DNA of 17,751 bases. Origin: DASZGI01 sp035938995. GTDB taxonomy: Bacteria; Actinomycetota; Actinomycetes; Streptomycetales; Catenulisporaceae. Both the position numbers and the translations under genes were made by a program. The DNA is taken from assembly GCF_035938995.1 (NCBI RefSeq), contig NZ_DASZGI010000372.1:1-17751 (forward strand), written 5' to 3'. The notes under the pieces were generated by a model, which made no database searches, was not told the origin of the DNA, and saw nothing but the letters and a program-made list of their open reading frames with translations. Of this stretch, positions 1-10,500 are shown piece by piece. Positions within the stretch are counted from its first letter, which is position 1. Each line of letters starts with the position of its first letter.

Positions 1-3000
1 AGCCGGTTGGGCTCGGTCGGCACGAACAGGCTCGCGTTCGGTGTGCTGAGGTTGCTGGTGAAGTAACCGGTGACGTCGACGATGATCTGCACGTTGCTCG
101 AGGCGCCGCTGCAACTGCAGAGGTCGATCTTTCCGTTGGCCCCGACCGGCACGATCGCCCCGTTGGTGACGGTCACGCCGCCGCCGAAGTTCACCGTGCT
201 GGTGACCGGCTGCGGCGTGCCGTCCGGATAGACGGTCAGGAAGCCGTTCGAGGTCGGCGCGGTTTCGGTGATCGAGACGGCCGCCGCGGTGACGCCGGTG
301 GTCGGGATCCCGGCCGATCCGGTGATCTGCGCGGCGACCACGCCGCCGTTGGCGATCGGCCCCTTGGTGCCGCCGGTGCCGTCGCGGGTGTCCACGACCC
401 GGGTCGGGTTGACCGGCACGAACTCGCTGCTCGCGCTCTGCGGCTGCGGAGGCGGCAGCACCGCGTTCCAGGTGTGGATGTCCGCGACCTGTCCTGAGTA
501 GGGCGCTGAGCGGGTGTTGTTGTCCAGGAAGTCGCCCACGTGGAACGGGCCGGTGAATCCGCTGAGCGCCGCGTGCGTGGCGACCGAGGTCTCGACACCG
601 TTCACGTACAGGGTCATGATGCCGGTCGAGGCGTTGTAGCTGGCCGTGATCTGTGCCCATACGCCCAGCTGCACGATCCCGCCGGCATCGCAGTCGTAGT
701 TCCAGGTGGTGTTGTCCGTCTTAGCCAGACAGAACATCCACTTCCGGCTGGCTCCGTCGGGATAGAGGATGAAGCCCGAGGAGTGCGAGCCGTCCTGAGA
801 AAGGATCACCCCGCCCAGGGCGTTGGGCTTCGCCCGGACCGAGACGGTGAAGTCGCTCGCCACGTTGACCGCCGGACCCGAGGCGGACAGCACGCCGGTC
901 CCGCCGCTCGGGGTGGTCCCGTCGGCCTGGGTGTTGAGCAGTGCGTCGGGCCGGTAGAGGTCGCCGGTGTTCCACTGCACCCCGGTGGTGCCGGTTAGGT
1001 TCAGCGAGCCGACACTGTCCGCGGTGCTCGTCAGCGCACTGCCGGAGGTGTTGGTGCCGATGTCCTGGAACAGCCACGCGTGGTTGGAGGTGTCCAGCGT
1101 CGTGGTGGCGGTGTTGGCCGGTTGGCCGCCGAGGGACGAGGGCAGGTAGGCGGTGACGACGCCCGTGGTGGGATCGGTCGCCCACAGGTCCGGGATCCCG
1201 GAGCCGCTGATGTCGGCGGCACGCAGCAGCAGGTTGAGACCGCTGTTCCAAGTGCTGCCCGAGGCTCCGGTGTAGAGGGCGTACTGGTTGGCGAATGTCA
1301 GGGTCGTGTGGTCGCTGGACAAACCGAGACCGGTCCACAGGTCGAGCGCACCCGTGGTGCGGTTCCACAGGTACATCGCGATCCCGGACGAGAGCTGGGT
1401 CGTGGCGATCGTCCAGCTGTTCCAGTCCTGCGATCCGTCCGGGCTGTTCAGGGCACTGAGCACGGAGCAGCCCTGCGGGCAGTCGCCGAACGTGCTGTTT
1501 GTGTTGTAGCCGTTCGGGGTCGTCGACCAGAGCAGGTAGAGCTGGTTGCTGATGGTCGCGAACAGATCCGGCGCGGTCTCGCCGTGGCCGCTGGTGTTGC
1601 CCGCGCTGGCGACCTGGGTCGCCACGTTGCCGTTCGAGTCGACCAGAGCGCCGGCCGGGATGGAGTACGGAGCGGTGGTCGTGCCGATGGTGGTCGGCGT
1701 GCCCAGGTGCAGCGGGTCGCCGCCGCCGTCGTTGCAGACCACGGCGCCGCCGCCGGCGTTGACACCGGTCGGGAAGTAGGCCAGGACGTCCTGCGCGCCG
1801 TAGCCGCAGTAGTCGCCGCTGATCGCCTGCGCGCCGTTCCAGTCGGCAGGTGTGGCGTTGGTGTTGAATCCGAGCCCGTTGATACCGATGTTGACCGCGC
1901 CGGTGGCGACGGTGCCGTCCCCGTGTCCGGTGGCCAGCCACAGGCCAGGCGGGAGGGCGGTGGTGCTGTTCCCGGCCACGATCAGGTCGGGGGTGCCGTC
2001 AAGGGTCAGATCGCCGTCCTTGGCCGGCGGATTGATGGTGGTGCCGTCGAACCACGCGGTGCGCGAGGAGCCGAGGTTGCCACCCGCCGACAGCGCGCTA
2101 ACCGTCAGCGTGTTGACGAGTCGGGCGAGTGGGACGCTCACGTTCGTGGCTCCGGTCGCGTCGACCGTGACCGGCGGCTGGTCGTCCACCTGGTAGGTGA
2201 AGCCGGAGATGGTGGCGCCGACCGGCGGGGTCAGGGTGAACGAGCAGGAGGTGCCGACCTGCTGGACCGAGTCGGTGGTGTCGTTCACCGTCGCGCAGGT
2301 CTTGGCGCCGGACGGCGGGTTCGGGTTCGGAGCCACGGTCGGGGCCCCGGGGCGCGTCGGGTCCCACGCGAACGAGCACGTCGAGGACCAGCCGGAGGCC
2401 AGTGTGCCGTCGCTGGTCTGCGCCTGCCAGTTGAAGACCGTGCGCGCGCCCTTGGCCTGCGCCTTGAAGAACGACTCGGGCAGGTCCATCACGGCGAGCT
2501 GGCCCGATCCGCCCGTGTACGTGTCCGAATTCACGCCGTTCGCCGAGGTCAGTAGGTTGCCCGAGGAACCGGTGGTCAGGCTGAACGTGGTGGTCAGCGA
2601 GCCGCCGGCGCGGGTGTTGACGGTCGTGTAGAGCGACACGCCGGTGTCGCCGAGAGTGCTGCCGGCGCAGGTCGTGGCCGGCGAGGTGAACAGGCCGCTG
2701 GGGGTGTCCGGGGTGTAGTCGTAGGTGACCGTGAGGTTGGCCGAGCTGGCCTGGAATTCCTTGAAGGCGTAGTTGTCGCTGTGGTCGTCGGCGCGCATGG
2801 CCAGCGTCTGCGTGCCCTTACCCCCGTTCACGTCGTTGGCGACGGTGCCGGTGACGTTGAATGCCGGGATGCCGCCCGCCGGGCAGTTGGAGTTGTATCC
2901 GAGGGCGAAGTTCCCCTGCGCGATCGAGCCGCCCAGGTTGCCCGACCAGTAGTTCCAGGTCGCGTTCGAGGGGGAGAGCGTCGCGCCGGGCGCGTAGAGG

Positions 3001-4226
3001 TCGACCTTTTGATCGTGCCCGCCGGTGGGGCAGGCCCACGAGTGCGTCTCGACGATCCCGAAGTAGGCGCTGTAGATGGTCGCGCCGCGCAGGGTATTGA
3101 GATCGATGGGGAAGTCGAACAGGCTCAGCGCCTCGCCCTCCGGGCCACCGCTGTACCCGATCTGGGTGATGCCGTTCGTCGGGTCGACCGTCGAATCCCA
3201 GTGGTTGTCGTTCGGGTATCCGGCGCCCGGACTCGACCAGCCGTTGTTGCCGTAGCTGGGGGAGTAGGTCGGGTCCACGAACATCGGGAACAAAGCGTTC
3301 TTCGCCGTGAACAGCCCGTTCGGCGGGGCGATCGCGAGCGTTCCCGCCTGCGTGGTGACCTTCAGGGCCGCCGTGTGCGCGCCGTACGCGGGAGCGTCAG
3401 TGCCCGAAGTCCCCACGGCCGCCGCATGCGTGGCGAGCGGAGCGGCGACCGACGCCGCGGCAGAGTCCCACGCGCGCGGCACCGGGGCGGTGAACACGGC
3501 ATGGCCGGACGCGTCGGTGACGGCCAGGTTTCCGGTCGCATCGCTGGTGAGCTTCAAGCCCTTGCTGGTGGTCATGTGCGCGGTCAGCAGCTGGGCGAGG
3601 CGCGGATCGGCCGCGGCGCTCGCGTTGTGCACTGTGAACACGTCGCTGACCGCGCCGGAGGTGCGGACGGTGACGGTCAGGTCCACGCCCGGCAGGACAT
3701 TGCGATAGGTGGCGCTCGGCCCGGAAACCACCGGCCGCGGCAGGGCCAGCGGCAGAGTGAGGCTCATGCCCTCGCCGCCCTGGTGCAAGGAGATGAGCGC
3801 GCCCTTGCCGCCGCCGGAGAGGACCACGTCGCTCAGCGTCGCGGCGGGGGAGAAGGTGCCGTCGCGGTTCGCCTTGAGCGTCGCGTCGAGCCCGACCCAC
3901 GCGCCGTTCTCACGCACGCGAACGGGCGCCGCCGACTCCGTGAGGGTCAGCGAGCCGTTGGGGTTCGCCGTGGTCAGTGAAGTCTCTGTAGTCAGCGAAC
4001 TGACCTCAACTGCTTTACCCGTCGTGCGAGCCCGTGCAGAAGCCTGCGCCGCGGTGAGCGGCGCCGGGCCCGTTTTCCCCGTCGACGCGGCGCCGGTCGT
4101 GGCGGTGTTTCCGCTGCTCAAAGCAGATGCCTGTGGCGCGAATCCGAGAACCCCCGTGACCAGCGTGCCCGCGAGCAATGCCGCCGCCCCGCGTCCGGGC
4201 ATGCCGATACTACTTCGAATATTCAT
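1..4226 (-). CDS. Giant secreted multidomain protein (DNRLRE / FG-GAP / LamG / VDTR repeats), 3' end outside window
   Basis: The minus-strand frame is open from the ATG at 4226 to the window edge, about 1,408 codons with no stop. A signal peptide is visible (MNIRSSIGMPGRGAAALLAG, then a hydrophobic stretch to about residue 35). Next comes the N-terminal module common in actinobacterial surface and RHS proteins (TGKAVEVSSLTTETSLTTANP, then PVRVRENGAWVGLDATL; about 65-120). Residues ~310-480 look like a DNRLRE-type beta sandwich (FPMFVDPTYSPSYG start, YDYTP end). FG-GAP-like repeats cover ~730-1040 (DLTLDGTPDLIVAG, ADISGSGIPDLWATDP). A LamG-like jellyroll covers ~1073-1256. VDTRDGTGG...DVTGYF repeats begin near 1276 and run off the window. 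The role is probably extracellular adhesion or carbohydrate binding; no catalytic motif was seen. The SD-like GGAGGG lies 12 nt before the ATG, longer than usual, and no better in-frame start exists. It is divergent from the RHS gene. Confidence 0.85.
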   Translation of the reverse strand, partial: MNIRSSIGMPGRGAAALLAGTLVTGVLGFAPQASALSSGNTATTGAASTGKTGPAPLTAAQASARARTTGKAVEVSSLTTETSLTTANPNGSLTLTESAAPVRVRENGAWVGLDATLKANRDGTFSPAATLSDVVLSGGGKGALISLHQGGEGMSLTLPLALPRPVVSGPSATYRNVLPGVDLTVTVRTSGAVSDVFTVHNASAAADPRLAQLLTAHMTTSKGLKLTSDATGNLAVTDASGHAVFTAPVPRAWDSAAASVAAPLATHAAAVGTSGTDAPAYGAHTAALKVTTQAGTLAIAPPNGLFTAKNALFPMFVDPTYSPSYGNNGWSSPGAGYPNDNHWDSTVDPTNGITQIGYSGGPEGEALSLFDFPIDLNTLRGATIYSAYFGIVETHSWACPTGGHDQKVDLYAPGATLSPSNATWNYWSGNLGGSIAQGNFALGYNSNCPAGGIPAFNVTGTVANDVNGGKGTQTLAMRADDHSDNYAFKEFQASSANLTVTYDYTPDTPSGLFTSPATTCAGSTLGDTGVSLYTTVNTRAGGSLTTTFSLTTGSSGNLLTSANGVNSDTYTGGSGQLAVMDLPESFFKAQAKGARTVFNWQAQTSDGTLASGWSSTCSFAWDPTRPGAPTVAPNPNPPSGAKTCATVNDTTDSVQQVGTSCSFTLTPPVGATISGFTYQVDDQPPVTVDATGATNVSVPLARLVNTLTVSALSAGGNLGSSRTAWFDGTTINPPAKDGDLTLDGTPDLIVAGNSTTALPPGLWLATGHGDGTVATGAVNIGINGLGFNTNATPADWNGAQAISGDYCGYGAQDVLAYFPTGVNAGGGAVVCNDGGGDPLHLGTPTTIGTTTAPYSIPAGALVDSNGNVATQVASAGNTSGHGETAPDLFATISNQLYLLWSTTPNGYNTNSTFGDCPQGCSVLSALNSPDGSQDWNSWTIATTQLSSGIAMYLWNRTTGALDLWTGLGLSSDHTTLTFANQYALYTGASGSTWNSGLNLLLRAADISGSGIPDLWATDPTTGVVTAYLPSSLGGQPANTATTTLDTSNHAWLFQDIGTNTSGSALTSTADSVGSLNLTGTTGVQWNTGDLYRPDALLNTQADGTTPSGGTGVLSASGPAVNVASDFTVSVRAKPNALGGVILSQDGSHSSGFILYPDGASRKWMFCLAKTDNTTWNYDCDAGGIVQLGVWAQITASYNASTGIMTLYVNGVETSVATHAALSGFTGPFHVGDFLDNNTRSAPYSGQVADIHTWNAVLPPPQPQSASSEFVPVNPTRVVDTRDGTGGTKGPIANGGVVAAQITGSAGIPTTGVTAAAVSITETAPTSNGFLTVYPDGTPQPVTSTVNFGGGVTVTNGAIVPVGANGKIDLCSCSGASSNVQIIVDVTGYFTSNLSTPNASLFVPTEPNR

Positions 4227-4229
4227 TGC
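4203..4229 (-). other. Possible 8-codon leader ORF overlapping the start of the giant surface gene
   Basis: An ATG on the minus strand at about 4235, 2-3 nt after GGAGGG, opens a reading frame MHGNEYSK that stops at a TAG about 14 codons' width inside the main gene's 5' end, in a different frame. The SD is too close for this ATG and rather far for the main ATG at 4226, so ribosome choice is unclear. The coordinates given bracket the overlap region only approximately. It may be a chance overlap. Confidence 0.2.
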
Positions 4230-4325
4230 CGTGCATATCCCTCCGTGGTACGCGGGTCTCGACCGACCCCGCCGCGAGTAACCCCGCCGCGAGTATGGAC
4301 CCAGCGGTTCCGATTGCGCGACATG

Positions 4326-4341
4326 TGTGATGTGCGTCACG
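4326..4341. promoter_or_regulatory. Candidate Crp-type binding site
   Basis: The sequence is TGTGA-N6-TCACG, one mismatch from the classical Crp palindrome. It also fits the GTG-N6-GNCAC motif reported for Streptomyces Crp (recalled, not checked). It lies about 100 bp upstream of the minus-strand gene start and about 190 bp upstream of the RHS start. A seven-base match is expected about once by chance in a window this size, so position is the main support. Confidence 0.4.
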
Positions 4342-4343
4342 TT

Positions 4344-4357
4344 CGAATACGTATTCG
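4344..4357. promoter_or_regulatory. Perfect 14-bp palindrome, candidate operator
   Basis: CGAATACGTATTCG is a perfect inverted repeat with no spacer, centred 17 bp from the centre of the Crp-like site in the same divergent promoter region. Its form suits a dimeric repressor such as TetR or GntR. One such palindrome is expected by chance in roughly 16 kb, so the claim rests on its location. Confidence 0.4.
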
Positions 4358-4456
4358 TTGCGTGGATTGCCAGTTTTCTTCCCCGGATTTGGTTGATTCT
4401 TTACCGTCGTAGCCTGAGTCGAAGCTTGAATCTGCTGGCACAGTGATCGGCGGGTG

Positions 4457-4485
4457 GCAGTCCGGTAGCGCTCCGACCGGACTGC
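4457..4485 (+). promoter_or_regulatory. Leader hairpin (10-bp stem, 9-nt loop) upstream of the RHS gene
   Basis: GCAGTCCGGT at 4457-4466 pairs perfectly with ACCGGACTGC at 4476-4485. It sits 42 nt before the RHS start codon, so it may lie in the 5' untranslated leader or form a DNA operator. No U-tract follows, which argues against an ordinary intrinsic terminator. Confidence 0.45.
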
Positions 4486-4527
4486 GTAACCAATACGGGG
4501 AGCACGTTCACAAGGGGATAACGACAC

Positions 4528-7500
4528 ATGCGGGTCTTTTACTGGGGTGTGTCTACTGCTGCGCGCGCGATGGAGCGGGCCCGGCATTCGAGCTGGTTCA
4601 CCGCTGCGCTGTCCACCGCCCTCGCCGCGCCGCTCGCGCTGTCGATCTCGCCGGACGCCCTGCCGAAGGCCCCGAACACGGCCCCCACACCGTCGTTGGG
4701 CGCGCCGGTCTCCGGTGTTCAGGCGTACAAGGCGAAGCCGGCGGCGCAACCGAAGCAACCGGCGAACTACAAGGCCACGGCGACATCCTGGCCGACCGCG
4801 GCCTCCGGCGCCCTCGCGCTGACGGCCGGTTCGCCCGGAGCGTCGCCGAGCTCTGCGACGAAGTCGAACGTCGCCACGACCACGAAGAGCCACGCGGCGG
4901 GCACGCCGGTGTGGGCGCAGGCGGTCACCGACTCGCACGGCGCATATGCGGGCCCGTCGTCACTCGGTGTTAAGGTGCTGAGTCACCAGGCGGCGTCGGA
5001 CGCGGGCGTGTCGGGCGTCCTGACCCAGATCACCCCGACCGGCGCGGGCCGGGGCCAGGTGCGCGTCGGGGTGGACTACTCCTCGTTCGCGCAGGCGTAC
5101 GGCGGGGACTACGCCTCGCGGCTGCGGCTGGTGGAGCTTCCCGCATGCGCGCTGACAACTCCGCAACTCGCCGCCTGCCGGACGCAGACCCCGCTGGCCT
5201 CGACGAACGATGGCGCCGGGCAGAGCGTGTCCGCCACGCTCCCGCTCGGCACGGCTGTGTCGAGCAATGCCGTGTCGAGCAAGACGGCGGACCGGTCGGC
5301 CCCGACTACTGACAGCGCGGCCGCCAACAGCGCGGTCGTGCTCGCCGTCACCTCATCGACCTCGGGCGGAGACGGCGGCGGAGGCGGCGGCCAGTACGGC
5401 GCGACGTCGCTCAAGCCCTCGGGCTCCTGGAGCGCGGGCGGCTCCTCCGGAACCTTCGACTATTCGTACCCGATGACGGTGCCGCAGGCGGTTTCCACGC
5501 TCGTCCCGAGCGTCGGCCTGTCGTACGACTCGGGCAGCGTGGACGGGCAGATCGCCTCGACCCAGTCGCAGTCCTCGTGGATCGGGGACGGGTGGTCGAT
5601 GGCCGACTCGTTCATCGAGCAGTCGTTCGTGACCTGCTCGGATACGCCTGAGGGGGTGACGCTGCCGACGGCCGACCAGACCGGGGACATGTGCTACGAC
5701 GGGCCGATCCTGACCCTGTCGCTGGGCGGATCGAGCTCGTCGCTGGTGTGGGACTCCGGGGCGAAGGCGTGGAAGGCCTCGACCGACAACGGCGAGGTGA
5801 TCACCCAGCACAAGAACGCGAACAACGGCACCGGGACCTACGACACCGACTACTGGACAGTGACCACCCGCGACGGCACCGTCTACAGCTTCGGCCTGAA
5901 CCACCTGCCCGGCTGGAACTCGAAAAGCACCCCGACCAACTCCGTGGACACCGAACCGGTGTACTCGGCCAACCCGGGCGACCCGTGCTACAACTCCGCC
6001 GGGTTCACCTCCTCGGTGTGCACCATGGCGTACCGCTGGCACCTCGACTACGTCAAGGACCTGCACGGCAACGCGATGGCGTACTACTACGCGCAGGACA
6101 CGAACTACTACGGCGAGGACGTCGGTGCGCACACCGTGTCGTACGTGCGTGACAGCCACCTGGCGCACGTCGACTACGGGTTCACCGACGGCAACGCGTA
6201 CGGCACCGTGCCCGACAGCGTCGTCTTCAGCACCGGCGACCGGTGCGTGTCAGGCACCTGTGACCCGCTGAACTCGACCAACGCGCCCAACTGGCCGGAC
6301 GTGCCCGACGACCTGATCTGCCCGTCCACCGGCACCTGCGACAATTCGAGCCCGTCGTTCTTCTCCACCGCGCGGCTGACCTCGATCGCGGCCAAGCAGT
6401 ACAACGGCTCGGGCTGGAACACGGTCGACACCTGGGACCTGAACCAGACGATCCCGACCACGGGCACGTACAACACCTCCACGCTGTGGCTGTCATCGAT
6501 CACCCACACCGGCTCCGACACGAGCGCCGGCGGCTCGGCGGTCACCCTGCCCTCGGTCAGCTTCGGCTCGATCATGATGGCGAACCGGGTGAACTACACC
6601 ACCGGCACCGGGTCGGGGCTCGGCCCGCTCAACCGGTACCGGATCAGCACGATCACCACCGAGACCGGCAGCGTCATCAGCGTCAAGTACGAACTCGTGG
6701 ACCCGTGCTCGTCACCCGTCACGCTGGATCCGAGCACGAACACCTCCTCGTGCTTCCCGGCGTACTGGACCCCCGACGGCGCGACGACCCCGTACCTGGA
6801 CTGGTTCAACAAGTACTCGGTGCAGTCCGTCTCCCAGTCGGACCCGTCCGGCGGCAGCGCGGGTCTGTTCACCCAGTACAAGTACCTCGGCCACGCGGCC
6901 TGGCACTACGACGACAACGAGCTGGTTCCGGCGAAATACCGCACGTACGGCCAGTTCCGCGGCTACGGCGACGTGCAGACGCGCACCGGACAGGGCAGCG
7001 ACCCGCTCACCTTGTCAGAGGGCTGGTATTACCGCGGGATGTCGGACGACAACGACTCCACCGCGGTCACCCTCACGGACACGAATGGCGGCACCCACGA
7101 CGACGCCGACCAGCTCGCCGGCTCGACGCTGGAAGACGCGACGTACACCTATGACGGCGGGTCCATCGACCACTCGACGGTCAGCTCGTACTGGGTGTCC
7201 GCGCCGACCGCGACCCGCACCCGCACCGGACTGCCCGCGCTGACCGCGAACGCGATCAAGCCGGTGGAGACCTGGACCAAGCAAGCACTGACCGACACCA
7301 ATCCACCCTCCTGGCGCGAGACCGCGACCGTCACCAGCTACGACACCAACGCCGCGGACCCCGACTTCGGACTGCCGCTGTTCGTCGACGACACCGGCGA
7401 TCTGGCACTCGTCGGCACGGGCAGCTCCCAGGAAACCTGCGAGCAGACGACGTATGCGCCCGCGAACACGGACCTGAATCTGGTCGGGCTGGTCGCGGCG

Positions 7501-10500
7501 ACCGAGACGGACGCGAAGCCGTGCGGCGGCACCGGTCCCGGCGCGTCGTCCGCGCCCACCGCCGCGCAGATGAACGCGCTGACCGCGCCCGCCTCGCTGA
7601 ACAAGGCCACTGACGTCGTCACCGCCGGCCGCACGATCTACGACGATCAGGCGGACGCCACCACCTGGCCCCAGCCCGCGTCGATCTCGCAGGGCACGCC
7701 GACGCTCGGCGAACCCTCGATCGTGCAGGCCGCCACCGGATACGCCAACGGTGCCTTCACCTACAAGACCAAGTCCGCCACCGTGTACGACGGGTACGGC
7801 CGTCCGACCGCGACCTACGACGCGCTCGGCGACAAGACATCGACCTCGTATACGATGACCAGCTACGGCACGGTCACCGGCACCTCCAACACCAACGCGC
7901 TCGGCCAGACCCAGTCCACCACCCTGGACCCGGAGCGCACGATCGTCACCAGCGCGACCGACGCCAACAACATCACCACGACCGTCCACTACGACGGACT
8001 CGGCCGCACGACCGCCGTGTGGTACCACGGCCGCTCGCCGTCCGACCCCGCGGACGCCCAGTACACGTACACGGTGTCCAGCACGGTCACGGCGGTGACG
8101 ACGCAGACGCTCAACGACGAGTCCGGATATTCGACCTCGACGCAGATCTACGACGCGCTGCTGCGGCCGCGCCAGACGCAGAAGCAGGCGCTGACCGTGT
8201 CGGCGGGGCGGATCGTCAACGACACCTTCTACGACACGCACGGCTGGGTGACCAAGACCAACGCCGATTACTGGGACCCGTCCAGCGCTCCCACCACCAC
8301 CCTGGTCACGGTCCCCGACAACAAGGTGCACCAGCAGACCCTGACGTCCTACGACGGACTCGGCCGCGCGGTGGAAGTCCAGTCGCTGGACAACGCGTCC
8401 AACCCCACCGTCGACGACATCTCCTACACCCAATACACCGGCGACAAGACCGTCTCAGTGCCGCCGACCGGCGGGGTGGCGACCGCGAGCGTCACCGACG
8501 CCCTCGGCCGCAGCACCGAGCTGGACCAGTACACGTCTGCGCCGACGGTGACCACCGGCACGGCAGGCGGCTTCACCACCGTCGGCATCAGTGGCGGAAC
8601 GACCCAGGCGACGCAGTACACGTACGACGCTCTCGGCCGCCCGTACCAGACGATCGACGCAAAGGGCGAGACCTGGTCGACCACGTACGACTACCTCGGT
8701 CAGACCGCGACCACCATCGATCCGGACAGCGGCACGACCGGCACGACGCTCTACGACGCAGCCGGCCACACCGTTCAGACCACTGACTCGGCCGGGCACA
8801 CCCAGTCGTTCACCTACGACGCCCTGGGCCGCAAGACCGCCGAGTACGACGCCCCGCTCAACGCGCAGTCCTCGTCGAACGAGATCGCGTCCTGGGTGTA
8901 CGACAACAGCAACGACGAGCCCGGCGTCAGCGACGCGATCGGCCAGCTGACCACCCAGACCTCGTACACCAGCGCGGGTGCGTTCACCATTCAGTCGCTC
9001 GGGTTCAACGTCTTTGGCGCATCGCTCGGCGAGAGCTACATGGTGCCGGGCGGCAGCAGCCTGGCAGGCACATACACATATAAGCACGCGTACTCGAAGA
9101 TCACCGGGAACCCCAGCGCGACACAGGTCCCGGCGGTGGGCGGGCTGTCGCAGGAAATCCTGAACCTGGGCTTCTCCTCGTACAACGGGATCGACGTGCC
9201 CTCCACGCTCGGGGGCTTGAACGGGTACACCCAGAACATCACCTACACCGCGTTGGGCCAGGTCGCCCAGGAGACCATCGGCTCGAACAACAACGCGTCG
9301 ATCACGAACACCTACGATCCGCACACCGGCGCGATCACCGACAGCCGCCTGGTGAATACCGCGGTCTCCTCGACTCCGCTGGACGAGAGCAGCTACGCCT
9401 ACGACGCGTCCGGCAACCCGACAAGCCAGACCGAGATCCGCAATGGCGCCCAGAACGAGACCCAGTGCTACAACTATGACGCGCTCGACCGCCTCACCCA
9501 GGCCTGGACCACGAACAGCGCCAACGCGTCGAGCTGCGGTACCCAGCCCACCAGCTCCAACGTCACCAGCACCGTCGGCGACGGGATCGCCGGGGCGGCG
9601 TACTGGACCAGCTGGACCTTCGACCCGCTCGGCCAGCCCAAGACCCAGACCAACCACTCGCTGACCGGCGCTACCGACACCACCACTACCTATAACTACG
9701 GCGGCAGCGCGAGCACCTGCACCACCAGCTCCACCGGCGCGCACACCCTCAACTCCACCAGCACCACCGGCCCGTCCGGCACAACGAACGCCAGCTACTG
9801 CAACAACGGACTCGGCGAGACGACCGGCCGACCCGGCCCCGGCACGAGCGGTCAGCAGACCCTCACCTGGGACGACCTGGGACGGCTCTCCACGATCACT
9901 ACGGCCGCGGGTGGCACCGGCTATCTCTACGACGCGAACGGCAACGTCCTCGAGCGCACCGATCCCGGCACCACCACCCTGTTCCTGCCGGGCCAGCAGC
10001 TCCAGCTCAACACTTCGAACAACGCGATCACCGCGACGCGGTTCATCCCGCTGCCTGGCGGTGGGCAGGCGGTGGAGTCCGGCACGACGAACAACTACCA
10101 GTTCGAACTCGCCGACCCACACGGCACCGCGACGATCAGCCTCGACGCGACCGTGGAGAACCCGAGCTGGCAGCAGTACACCCCCTATGGCGCGCCCCGC
10201 GGCAGCGTCCCGGGCACCTGGAACGACCCCAACGGGTATCTGGACCAGCCACAGGACACTGGTACAGGATTGACCACACTCGGAGCCCGCGAGTACGACC
10301 CCGTACTGGGAAGGTTCCTCAGCGTCGACCCGATTTTCGCATCCACGAACCCGCAGTCGCTCAACGGCTACACCTACGCCGCCGCGAACCCCGTCAGCAA
10401 CAGCGACGCGACCGGCAAGATGGTCGACTGCGGTAACGGCTGGTGCGGCGACCCGGGCGGCTGCAACCTGATGACCCACTGCGGCACCACGGACGTACCG

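Larger units (their letters stand above)
4227..4527. promoter_or_regulatory. Divergent intergenic promoter region between the two giant genes
   Basis: This 301-bp gap separates the divergent starts at 4226 (minus) and 4528 (plus), so it must hold both promoters. It is locally AT-richer between about 4340 and 4440 than the genes on either side. It contains a Crp-like site, a perfect palindrome and a leader hairpin, which are listed separately. No pair of -35 and -10 boxes with proper spacing could be assigned with confidence on either strand. A TTGATT at 4393-4398 has no good -10 at 16-18 bp. Confidence 0.7.

Noticed and set aside
1080..2555. Long plus-strand frame (491 codons) opposite the giant surface gene
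   Set aside because: It is Arg/Gly/Val-rich with no domain. The minus-strand frame has clear LamG and FG-GAP features. High GC commonly opens the opposite strand.
2781..3980. Long plus-strand frame (399 codons)
   Set aside because: Same reason: shadow of the minus-strand giant gene, with Arg/Ala/Gly-biased composition.
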